A stretch of DNA of 60,000 nt, taken from NCBI RefSeq assembly GCF_008831285.2, contig NC_045138.2, positions 1,749,143-1,809,142 of the forward strand, in the 5' to 3' direction. Below the pieces are notes generated by a model. That model saw only the letters and a program-made list of their open reading frames with translations. It was not told the DNA's origin and searched no databases. Origin of the DNA: Nymphaea colorata (taxonomy: Eukaryota; Streptophyta; Magnoliopsida; Nymphaeales; Nymphaeaceae). How positions within the stretch are numbered: the first letter of the stretch is position 1; each line of letters starts with the position of its first letter. Below, in pieces: positions 35,681-45,739 of this stretch. Made by a program: the position numbers and the translations under genes.

Positions 35681-36240
35681 TTACTTTTAGGGCCGTTTGA
35701 TGCATTAGAAATATACTGTAGTGTTAGGAAAAAATTTCCTCCCCCATCAAACAAGGGACTCAAAATGTGGCCGTTGAAGAAATTTCTGGAATTATTATTC
35801 GGGAAATTTCTTTCTACCCTCGGGGGTGGAAAGAAATTTCCAGAGAATAAAAAATGTCCGTAAGGTTTTCTCTGTCTTGCAAGCTCGGCGAGGTTAGTCA
35901 CAAGCTGTGCGACCTTTTGGCGCTGCACTGTCCCCTGGTTGAAAGTTGAAACAGCTGACTCTTCATAGCAGCTCCTCAGCGAGGTTAGTCACAGGCTGCT
36001 TCTCTCTCTCTTTCTCCCTCACTTTTTCCTGTTTGCCATTTTCCTCATCGCAGCCCTACTTGTCTTTCTTGCCCTTTTCCCATTGCCATTTATCATTTTC
36101 AGCCCAGCAGCAGCCCAACCGTAGGGTCGGTGCAGCCCAGCAGCAGCTTCATATCAAGGTAAGAGCGTCCTCTTTCTTGCCCTTTTCCAATCGCGTAGAT
36201 TTATAGGATTTTATTTACTTTTTCTTTGTATCCGAGTCTA
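35681..36240 (+). other. Small palindromic repeat plus a CT-rich, leader-like stretch
   Basis: ggccgtttgatgc (35691) and catcaaacaaggg (35744) are facing phrases like the ends of small plant inverted-repeat elements. 35870-36170 is rich in pyrimidines, with a phrase gcgaggttagtcaca repeated at 35888 and 35979 and gcccagcagcagc repeated at 36099 and 36136. It ends in a good splice-donor consensus (caag/gtaagag at 36158). It could be the leader exon of a lost gene; I find no downstream exon. Confidence 0.35.
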
Positions 36241-36714
36241 GCTCTATTTACCTAGAGGTTTACTTTATGGGCATTAACTAATTACAGAGTTCTTGACATT
36301 TATTATATACTCAGGGCCGGCACACTTAGTAGGCGTCCATAATTTCTAATTATTTGCAGACACTAATAACTTTAAAACCATTAATATTTACTGCGTTAAA
36401 GGCTAAACGAGGAATATGATTAATTGCGGCCAGACTATTCAATTTGATCATTGGAAAACAGTATGAATTAATTACCTTGAGAGTAAGCAGATCTGTCGGT
36501 GGATAGTCTTAAGTATCTAAGTGGTTCACTTCGGACGTGTGGTTCACTTCGGACGTTTTAGTATTCATACTGCACTATAAGTCTTCAGGGGTGCAGACCG
36601 TCGACATTGAGACTCAGTAACTGAAGAACAGTAGAGAGTCTTCATGCTTGCAGACCATCGCCATTGAAACTCAGGACTGAAGAACAGTAGAGAGAGAGAA
36701 AGAGAGAAAGAGAG
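36241..36714 (+). promoter_or_regulatory. Copy 5 promoter and duplicated leader
   Basis: It contains the shared upstream region, then gatctgtcggtggatagtct, then a doubled phrase gtggttcacttcggacgt (about 36520-36557). A TATA-like actataagt lies at about 36584, followed by two tandem leader units (36593-36649 and 36650-36700, period 57) and a GA tract before the ATG. Confidence 0.5.
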
Positions 36715-37470
36715 ATGGTTCCCAACTTAGAGAAACCTAAAGCACTGAAGCCTTTCTTTCCTTCACTGAGCAAGGAGTTGACCGTCCCCAGAGCGCCTTC
36801 ATCCGCAATCAAGCCGAGCGACCAAAAGTCGTGCACAATGCATTCTCCAATGATGTCCCCATCATCTCCTTCGCTGACATCGACTCTGCCGACTCTGCCC
36901 GCCGCTCCCCCGTCTTCCGCAACATCTTGGATGCCCTGGAAAACTAGGGCATCTTCCAGGTGATCGACCACGGCGTGGACCCAACGCTGGTCTCCGCCAT
37001 GGCCGACCTCTCCACTCGTTTCTTCCAGCTCCCTGCCAAGGAGAAGCTCCGGTGCTAGATAACCGCTGGCAAGCGCACCGGTTATTCAGTCAGCAACCAC
37101 TTGTTCAGGAAGGAGATTGAGAACTGGCACGAGTTCTTCACCTTCTTCTCATACATAGTGGAGTCTCGTGACTCTGCCATGTGGCCAGAGCAGCCGAAGG
37201 GGTGGCGAGGGGTGGTGGAGTGCTACTGCAAGGTGAACATGAAGTTGGCATCACGAATTCTAGAGATTCTGTCGGAGAGCATGGGCTTGGATAAGGGCGC
37301 CTTCAAGGAAGCTTGCCTGCAAATGGACCAAGGTGCCTGCAGCCGGAGCTGGCGCTCGGTCTCAGGCATCACACCGACCCTGGCACCATCACCATCCTCC
37401 ATCAGGACCACGTCGGCGGCCTACAGATCACCAGGGACGGCCGCAGCCTGCATATCACCAGGGATTGGCG
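36715..37470 (+). pseudogene. F3H-like copy 5, exon 1 remnant
   Basis: The start codon and MVPNLEKPKALKPFFPS are readable. Two extra bases after the LTVP codons (cccagagcgcc) shift the frame. The W of ENWGIF is a TAG stop (36944-36946) and the FEM codons have become CTAG-containing sequence (about 37055). A block coding KVLVNFYP is deleted at about 37331, which removes the strand before the iron site. H and D of HTDPGT are still present. The exon ends in a short tandem duplication (gcctgcatatcaccaggga-like) and is cut at about 37470, so the end of exon 1 and the donor are missing. It is a pseudogene. Confidence 0.85.
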
Positions 37471-37862
37471 TCAGATATGAACCCGGATTTTGGACCTTCC
37501 ATTTTGCCCTTCTGCGTCTAGTTTTTCTTGCTTAGAAAGAGACCATAACTTTTTTTACCATTAATCCTATGGAAAACAATTTGTTTCTGCTATGTACCCA
37601 GATTTTGGGCCTTCTGTTTACCATCGTTCTTTCATGAAATTGTGCTTGTAGGGTAATTGAATGGTATGCGCTTAGGGACTTTTGAAGTTTCACATTCGGT
37701 CGATTATATTTTACTTAATCCGGAGGTCATATGAATGCTGGGAAATATTAAGAAAATATCAGATTTAGTTGCAGATGATTACTGATTTTTTTTCTAACTT
37801 GTTTGAAAATGTGGTGAATGAAACCATTTGATGTCTTGTTTCAACCTAAAAGATATTATTAC
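37471..37862 (+). other. Foreign sequence left of the Copia element
   Basis: It replaces the end of exon 1 and the start of the intron of copy 5, and continues right of the retrotransposon (41997-42165). Two short stretches look coding: VIEWYALRDF at about 37652, after an intron-like acceptor, and GLLYELELSKLKRILIVDVE at about 42021-42080. This suggests a captured piece of an unidentified host gene that later received the Copia insertion. Confidence 0.35.
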
Positions 37863-38047
37863 TGATGAAGCATGTAAAGATGGGTCTTGGGACTAGGTCT
37901 AGGTCCAGACCTGATCCAGCTTGTAGCCTTTGTTGGAGAGAGAGTCTGGTGGCTAGTGGGCACCAGACCTCCTCACCTGTGGTTTTTTCTCCCTCTCGTT
38001 GAGGGCCACGTTACATTTGTGTTCTTCTCGCTTTTACTGTTTCTACA
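37863..38047 (+). mobile_element. 5' LTR (185 bp)
   Basis: It starts TGATGAAGCATG and ends TTTCTACA. It matches the 3' LTR except for scattered changes and a loss of about 50 bp between tgtagcctttgttgg and agagagtctggtgg. This shows that the insertion is not recent. Confidence 0.85.
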
Positions 38048-39096
38048 TTGTATCAGAGCCGTGACTAGTTTGTGAAAATTTTTGTCGGCCGTGAAGTTTC
38101 GGCCCTGACCTTTCCATCGCTCGCTCTTGTTATTCTGCCGCCACCGCTGCCACCACTGCTGCTGCTACCGCCGCCGCTTCCATTGTTGTTGCCGATTTCG
38201 ACTGCTCTTGCTACTGGTTTTTGGCTGCAGCCCAGCTCACGCTCGTCGTGCTCCATCGCCAGTGCAGCCCAGCTCTACCTTCTCTGTCATTACCCTAAGT
38301 CCCTGTCGCTCAGCATTTGTCGGCGCCTAGCGTCGTCCATCGCTCAGCGCTCACCGTCGCCCGCCATTTTGTGCTCTGTTGTTTTTGCCCGAGGCCTCCC
38401 TTGCTGTTTGCCGTCGTCTGGTATGTGCCGGTTGCGGTTCTCTTCCTACCTCTTGAGATCTGTTAGCTCCCTGCGTCATCACCCATCATCGTCCTTTCTG
38501 TTGTTCCCAGTTGCCGTTTGTTGTTCATTCTTTCTGCCTGTTTTTTGGTTATGCTTTTTTTGCTTTGGTGAACCCGACGTGGTGGCGGATTCTCATATGG
38601 GAGAGTGGATTATTGACAGTGGTGCTACCCACCACATGACTAGCGATTCTAAGGTCTTTCATAGGTATCAGCTTTCGTCATGAAATGAATGGGTGTCTCT
38701 TGCCGGTAGTTCCTCTATTTCTGTGGCTGAAAAATGGTGTCTCTCACTTTTGAACAAGTCTTAGTCCACAATGTTCGACATGTTCCTCATCTTCACTTGA
38801 ACCTCTTGTCGGTTAGCAAGATTACAAAAGAGTTGAATTATGAACTTATTTTTTCTGCTAATCGTTGTGTTCTGCAGGACTTGGTGAAAGGGAAGAGGAT
38901 TGAGATTGGTTTGTTTTCTGAAGGGCTATATTGTTTACCTATGCATGCCGCTACCGCCCTCATGACAGCTGCCAGCAAAACAACGAATAGTTGAGAGGAC
39001 TCCCTTCAATCGATTCTGCGTTGGCATGTGGACAACTTCCTTTTGGAATTCTAAGACAGTTATTTTTTGATTTGTGTTCCATGTTAGATATGACTG

Positions 39097-39880
39097 GTGT
39101 CTTGTGATGTCTGTCACTTGGCCAAACATGTTAGCGCTTCATACCCTGTGTATACTCATCGTTCTAACGAGGTGTTTGTCATGATTCACTCTAATGTATG
39201 GGAGCCTTCGAGAATTCCTTCTTGTCATGGTTTTCAGTATTTTATCACATTTATAAATAGTTGTTCTCGTAGCACCATTGTCTATTTGTTGAAAGATCAT
39301 AGTGAAGTTCCTACTATCATAGAGACTTTCATTGCTTATGTGGAAACTCAATATGGAGCATCGCTTAAGACCTTTCGGTCTGACAATGCTCGTGAGTATA
39401 CGTGTCAGTCTGTTGATAGCTTCTTTCTGAAAAAGGGAATTGTCCATGAAACTTCTTGTAGTTATACTCCTCCTCAAAATGGAGTTGTTGAACGAAAGAA
39501 TTGTCAGTTACTGAATATGACTCAGGCACTTCTTTTTCAACATCATATTCCAAAAAATAATGTTGTGTTGACCAGTGCGTATCTAATTAACTGTATGCCT
39601 AGTCGTGTGTTGAATGGGCAGACGCCTCACTCTATGTTACCAGGGAGTCGTGAACTTTTCTCTCTTCCACCTAGAGTTTTTGGATGTGTTTGTTTTATTC
39701 ACAATCACAGTCCTAATATTAAAAAGCTTGATCCTAGGTCGGTTAAGGGCGTTTTTCTAGGTTATTCCCCCACTCAAAAACGATATAACTGTCGAGACCC
39801 TTCCACAAGTCATGCTTATGTTACCAAAGATGTCACCTTCATGGAACATGCTTCATATTTTGGTGAGAATTTTCATCAGG
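39097..39880 (+). pseudogene. Copia integrase region with altered first catalytic residue
   Basis: The zinc-binding lead-in (CDVCHLAKH) and the core domain are readable in one frame. The second catalytic aspartate (FRSDNAREY, codon 39382-39384) and the glutamate (GVVERKN, codon 39490-39492) have the usual 35-residue spacing. The first aspartate has become asparagine (HSNVWEP, codon 39193-39195). The enzyme would be inactive even without the other breaks. Confidence 0.8.
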
Positions 39881-41756
39881 GGGAGAGGTCTACAATGAAA
39901 GAAGAATATTCTCCCAATCAAGAGATTCAATTTATAGATTTTTTGGAATACAAGAAGGAAGAGATTGACGTTACTAACCCTCTAGAGCACAATGAGGATG
40001 ATGGATGTTCAACTGTGGATAAGAAGGGACATGACCGTTTGTTTGGACAGGTTTACTCCAGGCAAAAGTCACCTACAGTAGGACCCACTGATGAAGCTGA
40101 CAAAGCGATGCCCTCTAGTGACAAAAATCCTACTCCAAATCCTAATGTCACTTCTTCCCTGGATGACCCAAGTCGTGCCCAAGTGTTTTGTATCTTCTCT
40201 TTCTTTGGCTGCGATTACCAGGACTGTTGCTGAAGCTCAAGGTGATTCCAAGTGGGCTGATGCGATGAAAGAAGAAATGGAAGCCCTGAGAAGAAACATG
40301 ACATGGAAAGTTGTAAAGATCTCTGAGGCAGCTCACTTGGTTAGATCCAAGTGGGTCTAGACCATCAAATACAAACCAAATGGAAGTGTTGAAAGATACA
40401 AATTTCGTATTGTGGCCAAGGGGTTTAGTCAGAAATATGGGATTGATTACTTGGAGACCTTTGCTCCAGTTGCGAAAATGAAGACAGTTAGAGTTGTTAT
40501 TTCCCTAGCTGTGATGAAGGAGTGGAGGATGTACCAACTGGATGTTAAGAATGTATTTCTCAATGGCGATCTCGTAGAGGAGGTGTATATGTATATGCCC
40601 CCAGGATATGAAGAACCAGAAAAATGTTGTAAACTAAAAAGGCTTTATATGGCCTCAAGCAATCACCCATAGCATGGTTCGAACGACTCATACGAGTAAT
40701 GCAACAATATGGCTACAATGAACGAAATGGAGACCACACTCTGTTTGTGAAGTGGAAAGAAGGAAAAGTCACTCTGTTACTTGTTTATGTGGATGATATG
40801 ATTATTACAGGTGATGATGAGGATGAAATCACAAAGCTAAAAGTGCTATTGGCTGCCGAATTTGATCTCAAAGATCTTGTTAAACTGAGCTACTTTCTTG
40901 GTATTGAGATTGCTAAGTCCAGTACCGGCCTTGTGTTAAATCAACGGAAATACACACTAGATCTATTGAAGGAGACTGGTAAGTTGGGGTGTAGACCAGC
41001 TTCTACTCCTCTTGATACTGGCCACGAGTTGAGCCTTAGAGATGAGGAGTTGCTCTGTGAAGAAGCCAAAGGAAGATATCAATGTTTTGTTGGGAAGTTG
41101 ATTTATCTTACCCTCACTCGACTAGATATCACTTTTGTTGTGAATGTACTGAGTCAATTCATGCATGCCCCGATTGATGCACACTTGAAGACTGTGGATA
41201 GAATATTGTGTTATTTGAAGAAGAATCCTGGCAAAAGACTATTATATGTGAAACAAGAGTCTGTTGAGATCGAATGGTATTTCGATGCTGACTTGGCAGG
41301 TTGTGCTGATACTAGAAGGTCTACCTCAAGATACTATGTCTACTTGGGAGGAAACCTTGCTATCTGGAGAAGAAGGGGCAAGATGTGTTTTATCAATCTA
41401 GTGCAGAGGTTGAGTATAGAGCTATTGCTATGGGAGTGTCAGAGTTACTATGGCTGAAAATATTGCTAGCTGATATCGGGATAGAGATTGGAGGACCTAT
41501 GAAGATGTACTGTGACTACAAGTCTGCAATCAACCTAGCCAATAACCATGTACTATATGACAGAACAAAGCATGTTGATATTGATTGTCACTTTATCCGT
41601 GAGAGCATTGATGCTAAAGAGTTAATTTTACCTTACATGAAGTCTGAACACCAAATTGTTGATGTTATGACTAAAGCTCTATATTCAACTTCTTTTGAGA
41701 GAAATGTATCCAAGTTGGGCATGTTTGATATGTATGCCCAACTTGAGGGAGAGTTC

Positions 41757-41991
41757 TGAAGCAAGATGGGTCTTTGGACCGGGTCTGGGTCTAGACCCGA
41801 TCCCGCTTGTAGCCCTTGTTGGGCCTTACTTAAAGACGTGTAACCCTAATTTCTGAAGAAAATGAAGTTTTAAGAGAGAGATAGTCTGGCGGTTAGTGGG
41901 CACCAGACCTCCTCACCCGTGGTTTTTTCTCCCTCTCGTTGAAGGTTTTCCACGTTACACCTGTGTTCTTCTCGCTTTTACTGTTTCTACA
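41757..41991 (+). mobile_element. 3' LTR (235 bp)
   Basis: It starts TGAAGCAAGATGGG and ends TTTCTACA, then the ATTAC target copy. It contains ccttacttaaagacgtgtaa, missing from the 5' LTR. Confidence 0.85.
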
Positions 41992-42768
41992 ATTACTAAC
42001 TCATAATGAATGTCACGGCCTCCTGTATGAGCTGGAACTCTCTAAGCTCAAGAGGATTCTAATTGTTGATGTTGAGTAGCCACAATTCATTGGCGAATGT
42101 ACACGTTTCATGGTGTCTATTTGATGAATATGAAAATGTGGACTTGATTTTGTAGACTGACTTATTGTGATTTAAATCCATGCTAGTGAGATTCTCAGTT
42201 TAAACAAATTGAGATCTCTCAAAATACACCTTTTGTTATGCAGCCTCATATCCAAGATCCAAGGCTATCACAGCAACCTTAGGGTTTTAAGGGGGAGCAA
42301 CTAAGTCACTCACTGTTTTTCAAGGAAAAGGTAATAGGGCAAAGCACAACTGAACAGTGAGTCAACTAATGAAAAAAATGATTTGGGTTTAGAATTCTTA
42401 TGAACACCGTATGTTCCACATGTTATAAAATAGTGGCAGATGTTATTTTCGAGTTTTCGAGTGCAACTGAAAGTTCGCAAAAGTCCTGAAGCAATAGATC
42501 AAGGAAAGAGGGGGATTCAGCCTCTCACTCAAGTGGTCAGTTATGTCCACTCATCATCAATTCTAGCTTGACATTATGAGCTTGTGTGGGTAGTTGCCCA
42601 CACATGCCCACATAAATTGCACATTCATATATTAATAACTTACAATTTAGTTGCTTATACATTGCTTCCCCTTTAAAGATATAATTTAAATTTTAAAGTA
42701 CTAGTGCTCCTTAAACAGGAATTCCTATTTCTGCCATTGCTCACATTTATTTCTTCTTGGTATATTAA
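41992..42768 (+). other. Foreign flank and remaining intron of copy 5
   Basis: 41997-42165 is the right half of the foreign sequence described at 37471-37862. From about 42165 (atttaaatccatgctagtga) the sequence is copy 5 intron again, parallel to 6770-7310 in copy 1. Confidence 0.6.
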
Positions 42769-43002
42769 TGCTTGAGCAACGGGAGGTTTGCTGTGGTGGG
42801 GCACCAAACAGTGGCGAACTCGAATTCCAGCCGTCTATCGATCAGCGCATTGCAGTACCTGCCACAGGATGTCCTTGTCTACCCACTGAAGCTAGCCGAG
42901 GGCAAGAAGCCATTGATTGAGAAACCAGTCACCTTCAAGGAGATGTACACGAAGAAGATGCAGTGTGATGTGGACGTTGCCATGGAAAGGGAAAAGCTAT
43001 GA
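42769..43002 (+). pseudogene. F3H-like copy 5, exon 2 remnant
   Basis: 77 codons plus stop in an unbroken frame ([18 protein letters not shown], then SSRLSISALQY). The third iron ligand H and the R and S for 2-oxoglutarate are kept, but the E before the H is G. The splice acceptor reads ttaa where intact copies have ctag, so the exon cannot be spliced normally. An AATAAA follows at 43172-43177. Confidence 0.85.
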
Positions 43003-44731
43003 ACCAAAGAGCATGGAGGTTGTGTATGTTGGGAAGTTTCTTAGGAAATTGCTTAATTTCCATAGTCATTAAGTTTGTGTTTGTGTTGTGTGCATGCATG
43101 CACATGTGGCAACACATGCGTGCATATGTTCACGTCACTATTTATGTGTCCTCTTTGATCCACAATGCTTAAATAAAGATTCGTGTAGTTAATGAAGTGA
43201 CTGCACTTGATAGAGACATGAGGAGATTTTTTAATGATCTCCAGATCAGAGATCATCCCTTGACGGACCTTGGACATGTATGTGGTGCTAGGTTTATGTT
43301 CTTGGATCGTGAACGGAAAGTTCATTTATGCAAGTTGAAGAACATGGAGATCTCGATGCCTGACATCGACACGGCTTTAGACTCTATGGGACAGGGCAAA
43401 AAAGTGGGCTTTGCTTCACACTTGGGTGGTGGGATTAAACCTTCTACTCACCTGATCACATCTGAGATCATCCAGTTTAGAAACAAAAATTTTCAAAAAA
43501 CTATGTAATTCAAAAGAATTAAAAATCATAAACATCCAATACATAGTTCAGATTAACAAAAATTTCAAAATCATCAATTTTGATTTTGTTGGGTCTTGTC
43601 TAAACAAGGGAAAAAAAAGTTATTCAACTACTTTTGGACATTTTGCTTAATTTTTTCGTTGGGTAAATACCTTTAGGAAAAAAGCATTAAAAGTGGGAGC
43701 CTCGTATGCATGTGATCCATTTGCAAGTGTGTATTTATCTTTAGGCAGGTACAACAGTGGAAAAGTGAGTTCCATATGGTGAGAATAATAATGGTCTGCC
43801 AAATATTTGTGGTGACTTTTCCTTCTTAATTAATATAACAAATGGTTGTTGATAAATATCAGCCAGTCAGTGGATTCAGTTTCAGTGGTGGATTATATAG
43901 TGCAATGTGAACTTTTAACTACTTAATTGAGTGTTTTAAGAAATTTCTTGTTTTACATGTTTTTACATACTCTTCTTTTTATTTTTTATTAAATGATTTT
44001 TCAATAGGGTTCATTATTCATAACAGATCGATTCACTTGAGTTGGCAATTCATGGAATTATTAGATTCATGATTTGTTTCATGAACCAATTTTTACAATA
44101 CTGACTTGAATACCTAAAGGGTCGTTAGCCAATGAGAAGAGTGGGAACTAAACTGTTCCATAAATTTAATTCAAACACTGAAACATGGTGTACTATGAAT
44201 TTGCGGCAATTCTTAAGATAGATTAATGAAACAGTTTTGTTACTGTTCTCTTTACCAAATGGCTCTTATGTGATTTCATGAGAGTGACAGTAAGTTCATG
44301 GGAGTTCAATCTATATATAAAAACAATCTTCTTGCCGCCTCATGTAAGCTTTAACATGAGAGGGGCATTTTTTCTTTTCATGGAGGGCATCTTTCTTTTT
44401 GTGTGAAATTTTTCATCAATGGAAGACCTAGGATGGTAAGTGATGCAAGATTCTAGTAGGAATTTTGACCGCAGAGAAATAAGACAAGACCTTGCTAAAG
44501 ACACAAGACTCCATAGATAATGGGCATGAACTTTCCTAAGGTTTTTCATTGATGATCGAAATTAAAAACAGAGTTCTCAAGTTGGTCAAGCCAACTGCTG
44601 TGACACGGAATGAATGGATGGCAAGCACAACATGTTCTATTGGTAACCTCAAATAGAGGAAAATAATGTGGCAGTCGCTCCGAAGGGCATAGCTCAAATA
44701 GATGACCTTCGGGCACATTATATGGCACATG
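43003..44731 (+). other. Downstream tail of unit 5
   Basis: The same series as after copy 4: 3' region, T1 (43197-43508, with a continuous 103-codon frame), spacer, and a 69-codon minus-strand frame at 44549-44340 (MKNLRKVHAHYLWSL). It is interrupted at tatatggca (44730) by repeat X2 and resumes at 48283. Confidence 0.6.
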
Positions 44732-45694
44732 TGTTCTCATCCCCAAGATTATTGGTTTTTGGAATGCTCCAGAAACATGATATTTAAATAGGAAAGAGAA
44801 ATAGACTCGACTGTCGGTACGAAGATCAATCATTCCTGACGCCTTTACCGGGGGTAAACAACCCAAGGGCTATGTTTATCCTTGATGCATTTCGTTTTGG
44901 CTTGAACATCTTTTTCATTCTACATGCGGTGTAATGTTAGAGAAAAACATTGAAAGTTTGATGTTTTAAGTTATTTTAGTGTTCTCTTAAGACTTTAAGT
45001 AGGTTTGAGGTTTTGCTCTAATTCGGTTACCACCCAATTAGAGCTTCATCTCATTTTGCTTAAGTTCTCTTGGAGATGTAATTGATCTCATTTGTGATAT
45101 TAAGTAGAGGTGAATGCATGGATGCATTGATTTTATATAATTGAAAGAAAGCAAAACATTCCTAACACAACATACATCTAAAGGCATTCTTACCACAACA
45201 TACATCCAAGATTTTTATTTTGTAGTTAACATAAATGTTCATGAAGAAAGAAAAGTTTTGAAAATAGATTGGGATTGTAGAACATCAAGCATGAATCCAA
45301 TATTGAGTCATTCCTTGAGTTTTGGTTTTAGTGAAGTCAGTAAATAAAAATGATCTTAAACCATGGGAGAAAAATATTTGAAAGGATAGAGAAGATGAAA
45401 TACTCCTATAAAAAGAAAGAGAGATAGAAAAAAAGATTTCAAAGATCTTTAAATGAAAGATTTCAAAAGAAGGGAAAGATGCATATCTCTATATGTATGC
45501 ATATATGTATATAAGCTTTTGACAATGAGCTCTTACAGAAGAAAAGGAAACTTTCAAAAGAAAGAGAGAAAGAGAGGGAGATAAAAAGATGCACATACAT
45601 GTGTATATACCATCACATATACACATATATGAAAGCTTGTAAAAATAACATTGACTTGAATAGAAAGAGAGATTTTAAAGGAAAAAAAATGGAG

Positions 45695-45739
<45 letters not shown>

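Larger units (their letters stand above)
37863..41991 (+). mobile_element. Ty1/Copia retrotransposon, nearly full length, decayed
   Basis: TSD ATTAC lies on both sides (37858-37862, 41992-41996). LTRs are at 37863-38047 and 41757-41991; the primer site ttgtatcagagcc follows the first LTR at 38048 and a purine tract (cttgagggagag) precedes the second. Order inside: protease (WIIDSGATHHMT, about 38605), gag-pre-integrase, integrase (39097-39850), reverse transcriptase ([12 protein letters not shown] near 40540, YVDD at 40786-40797) and RNase H (SSAEVEYRAIAMG, about 41400). Gag with its zinc knuckle is missing; the 500 bp in its place are a GC-rich, serine- and leucine-coding stretch. Frames break near 38690, 38990, 40230, 40355 (TAG), 40660 and 41385. 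The element is dead and lies within pseudogene copy 5. Confidence 0.9.
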
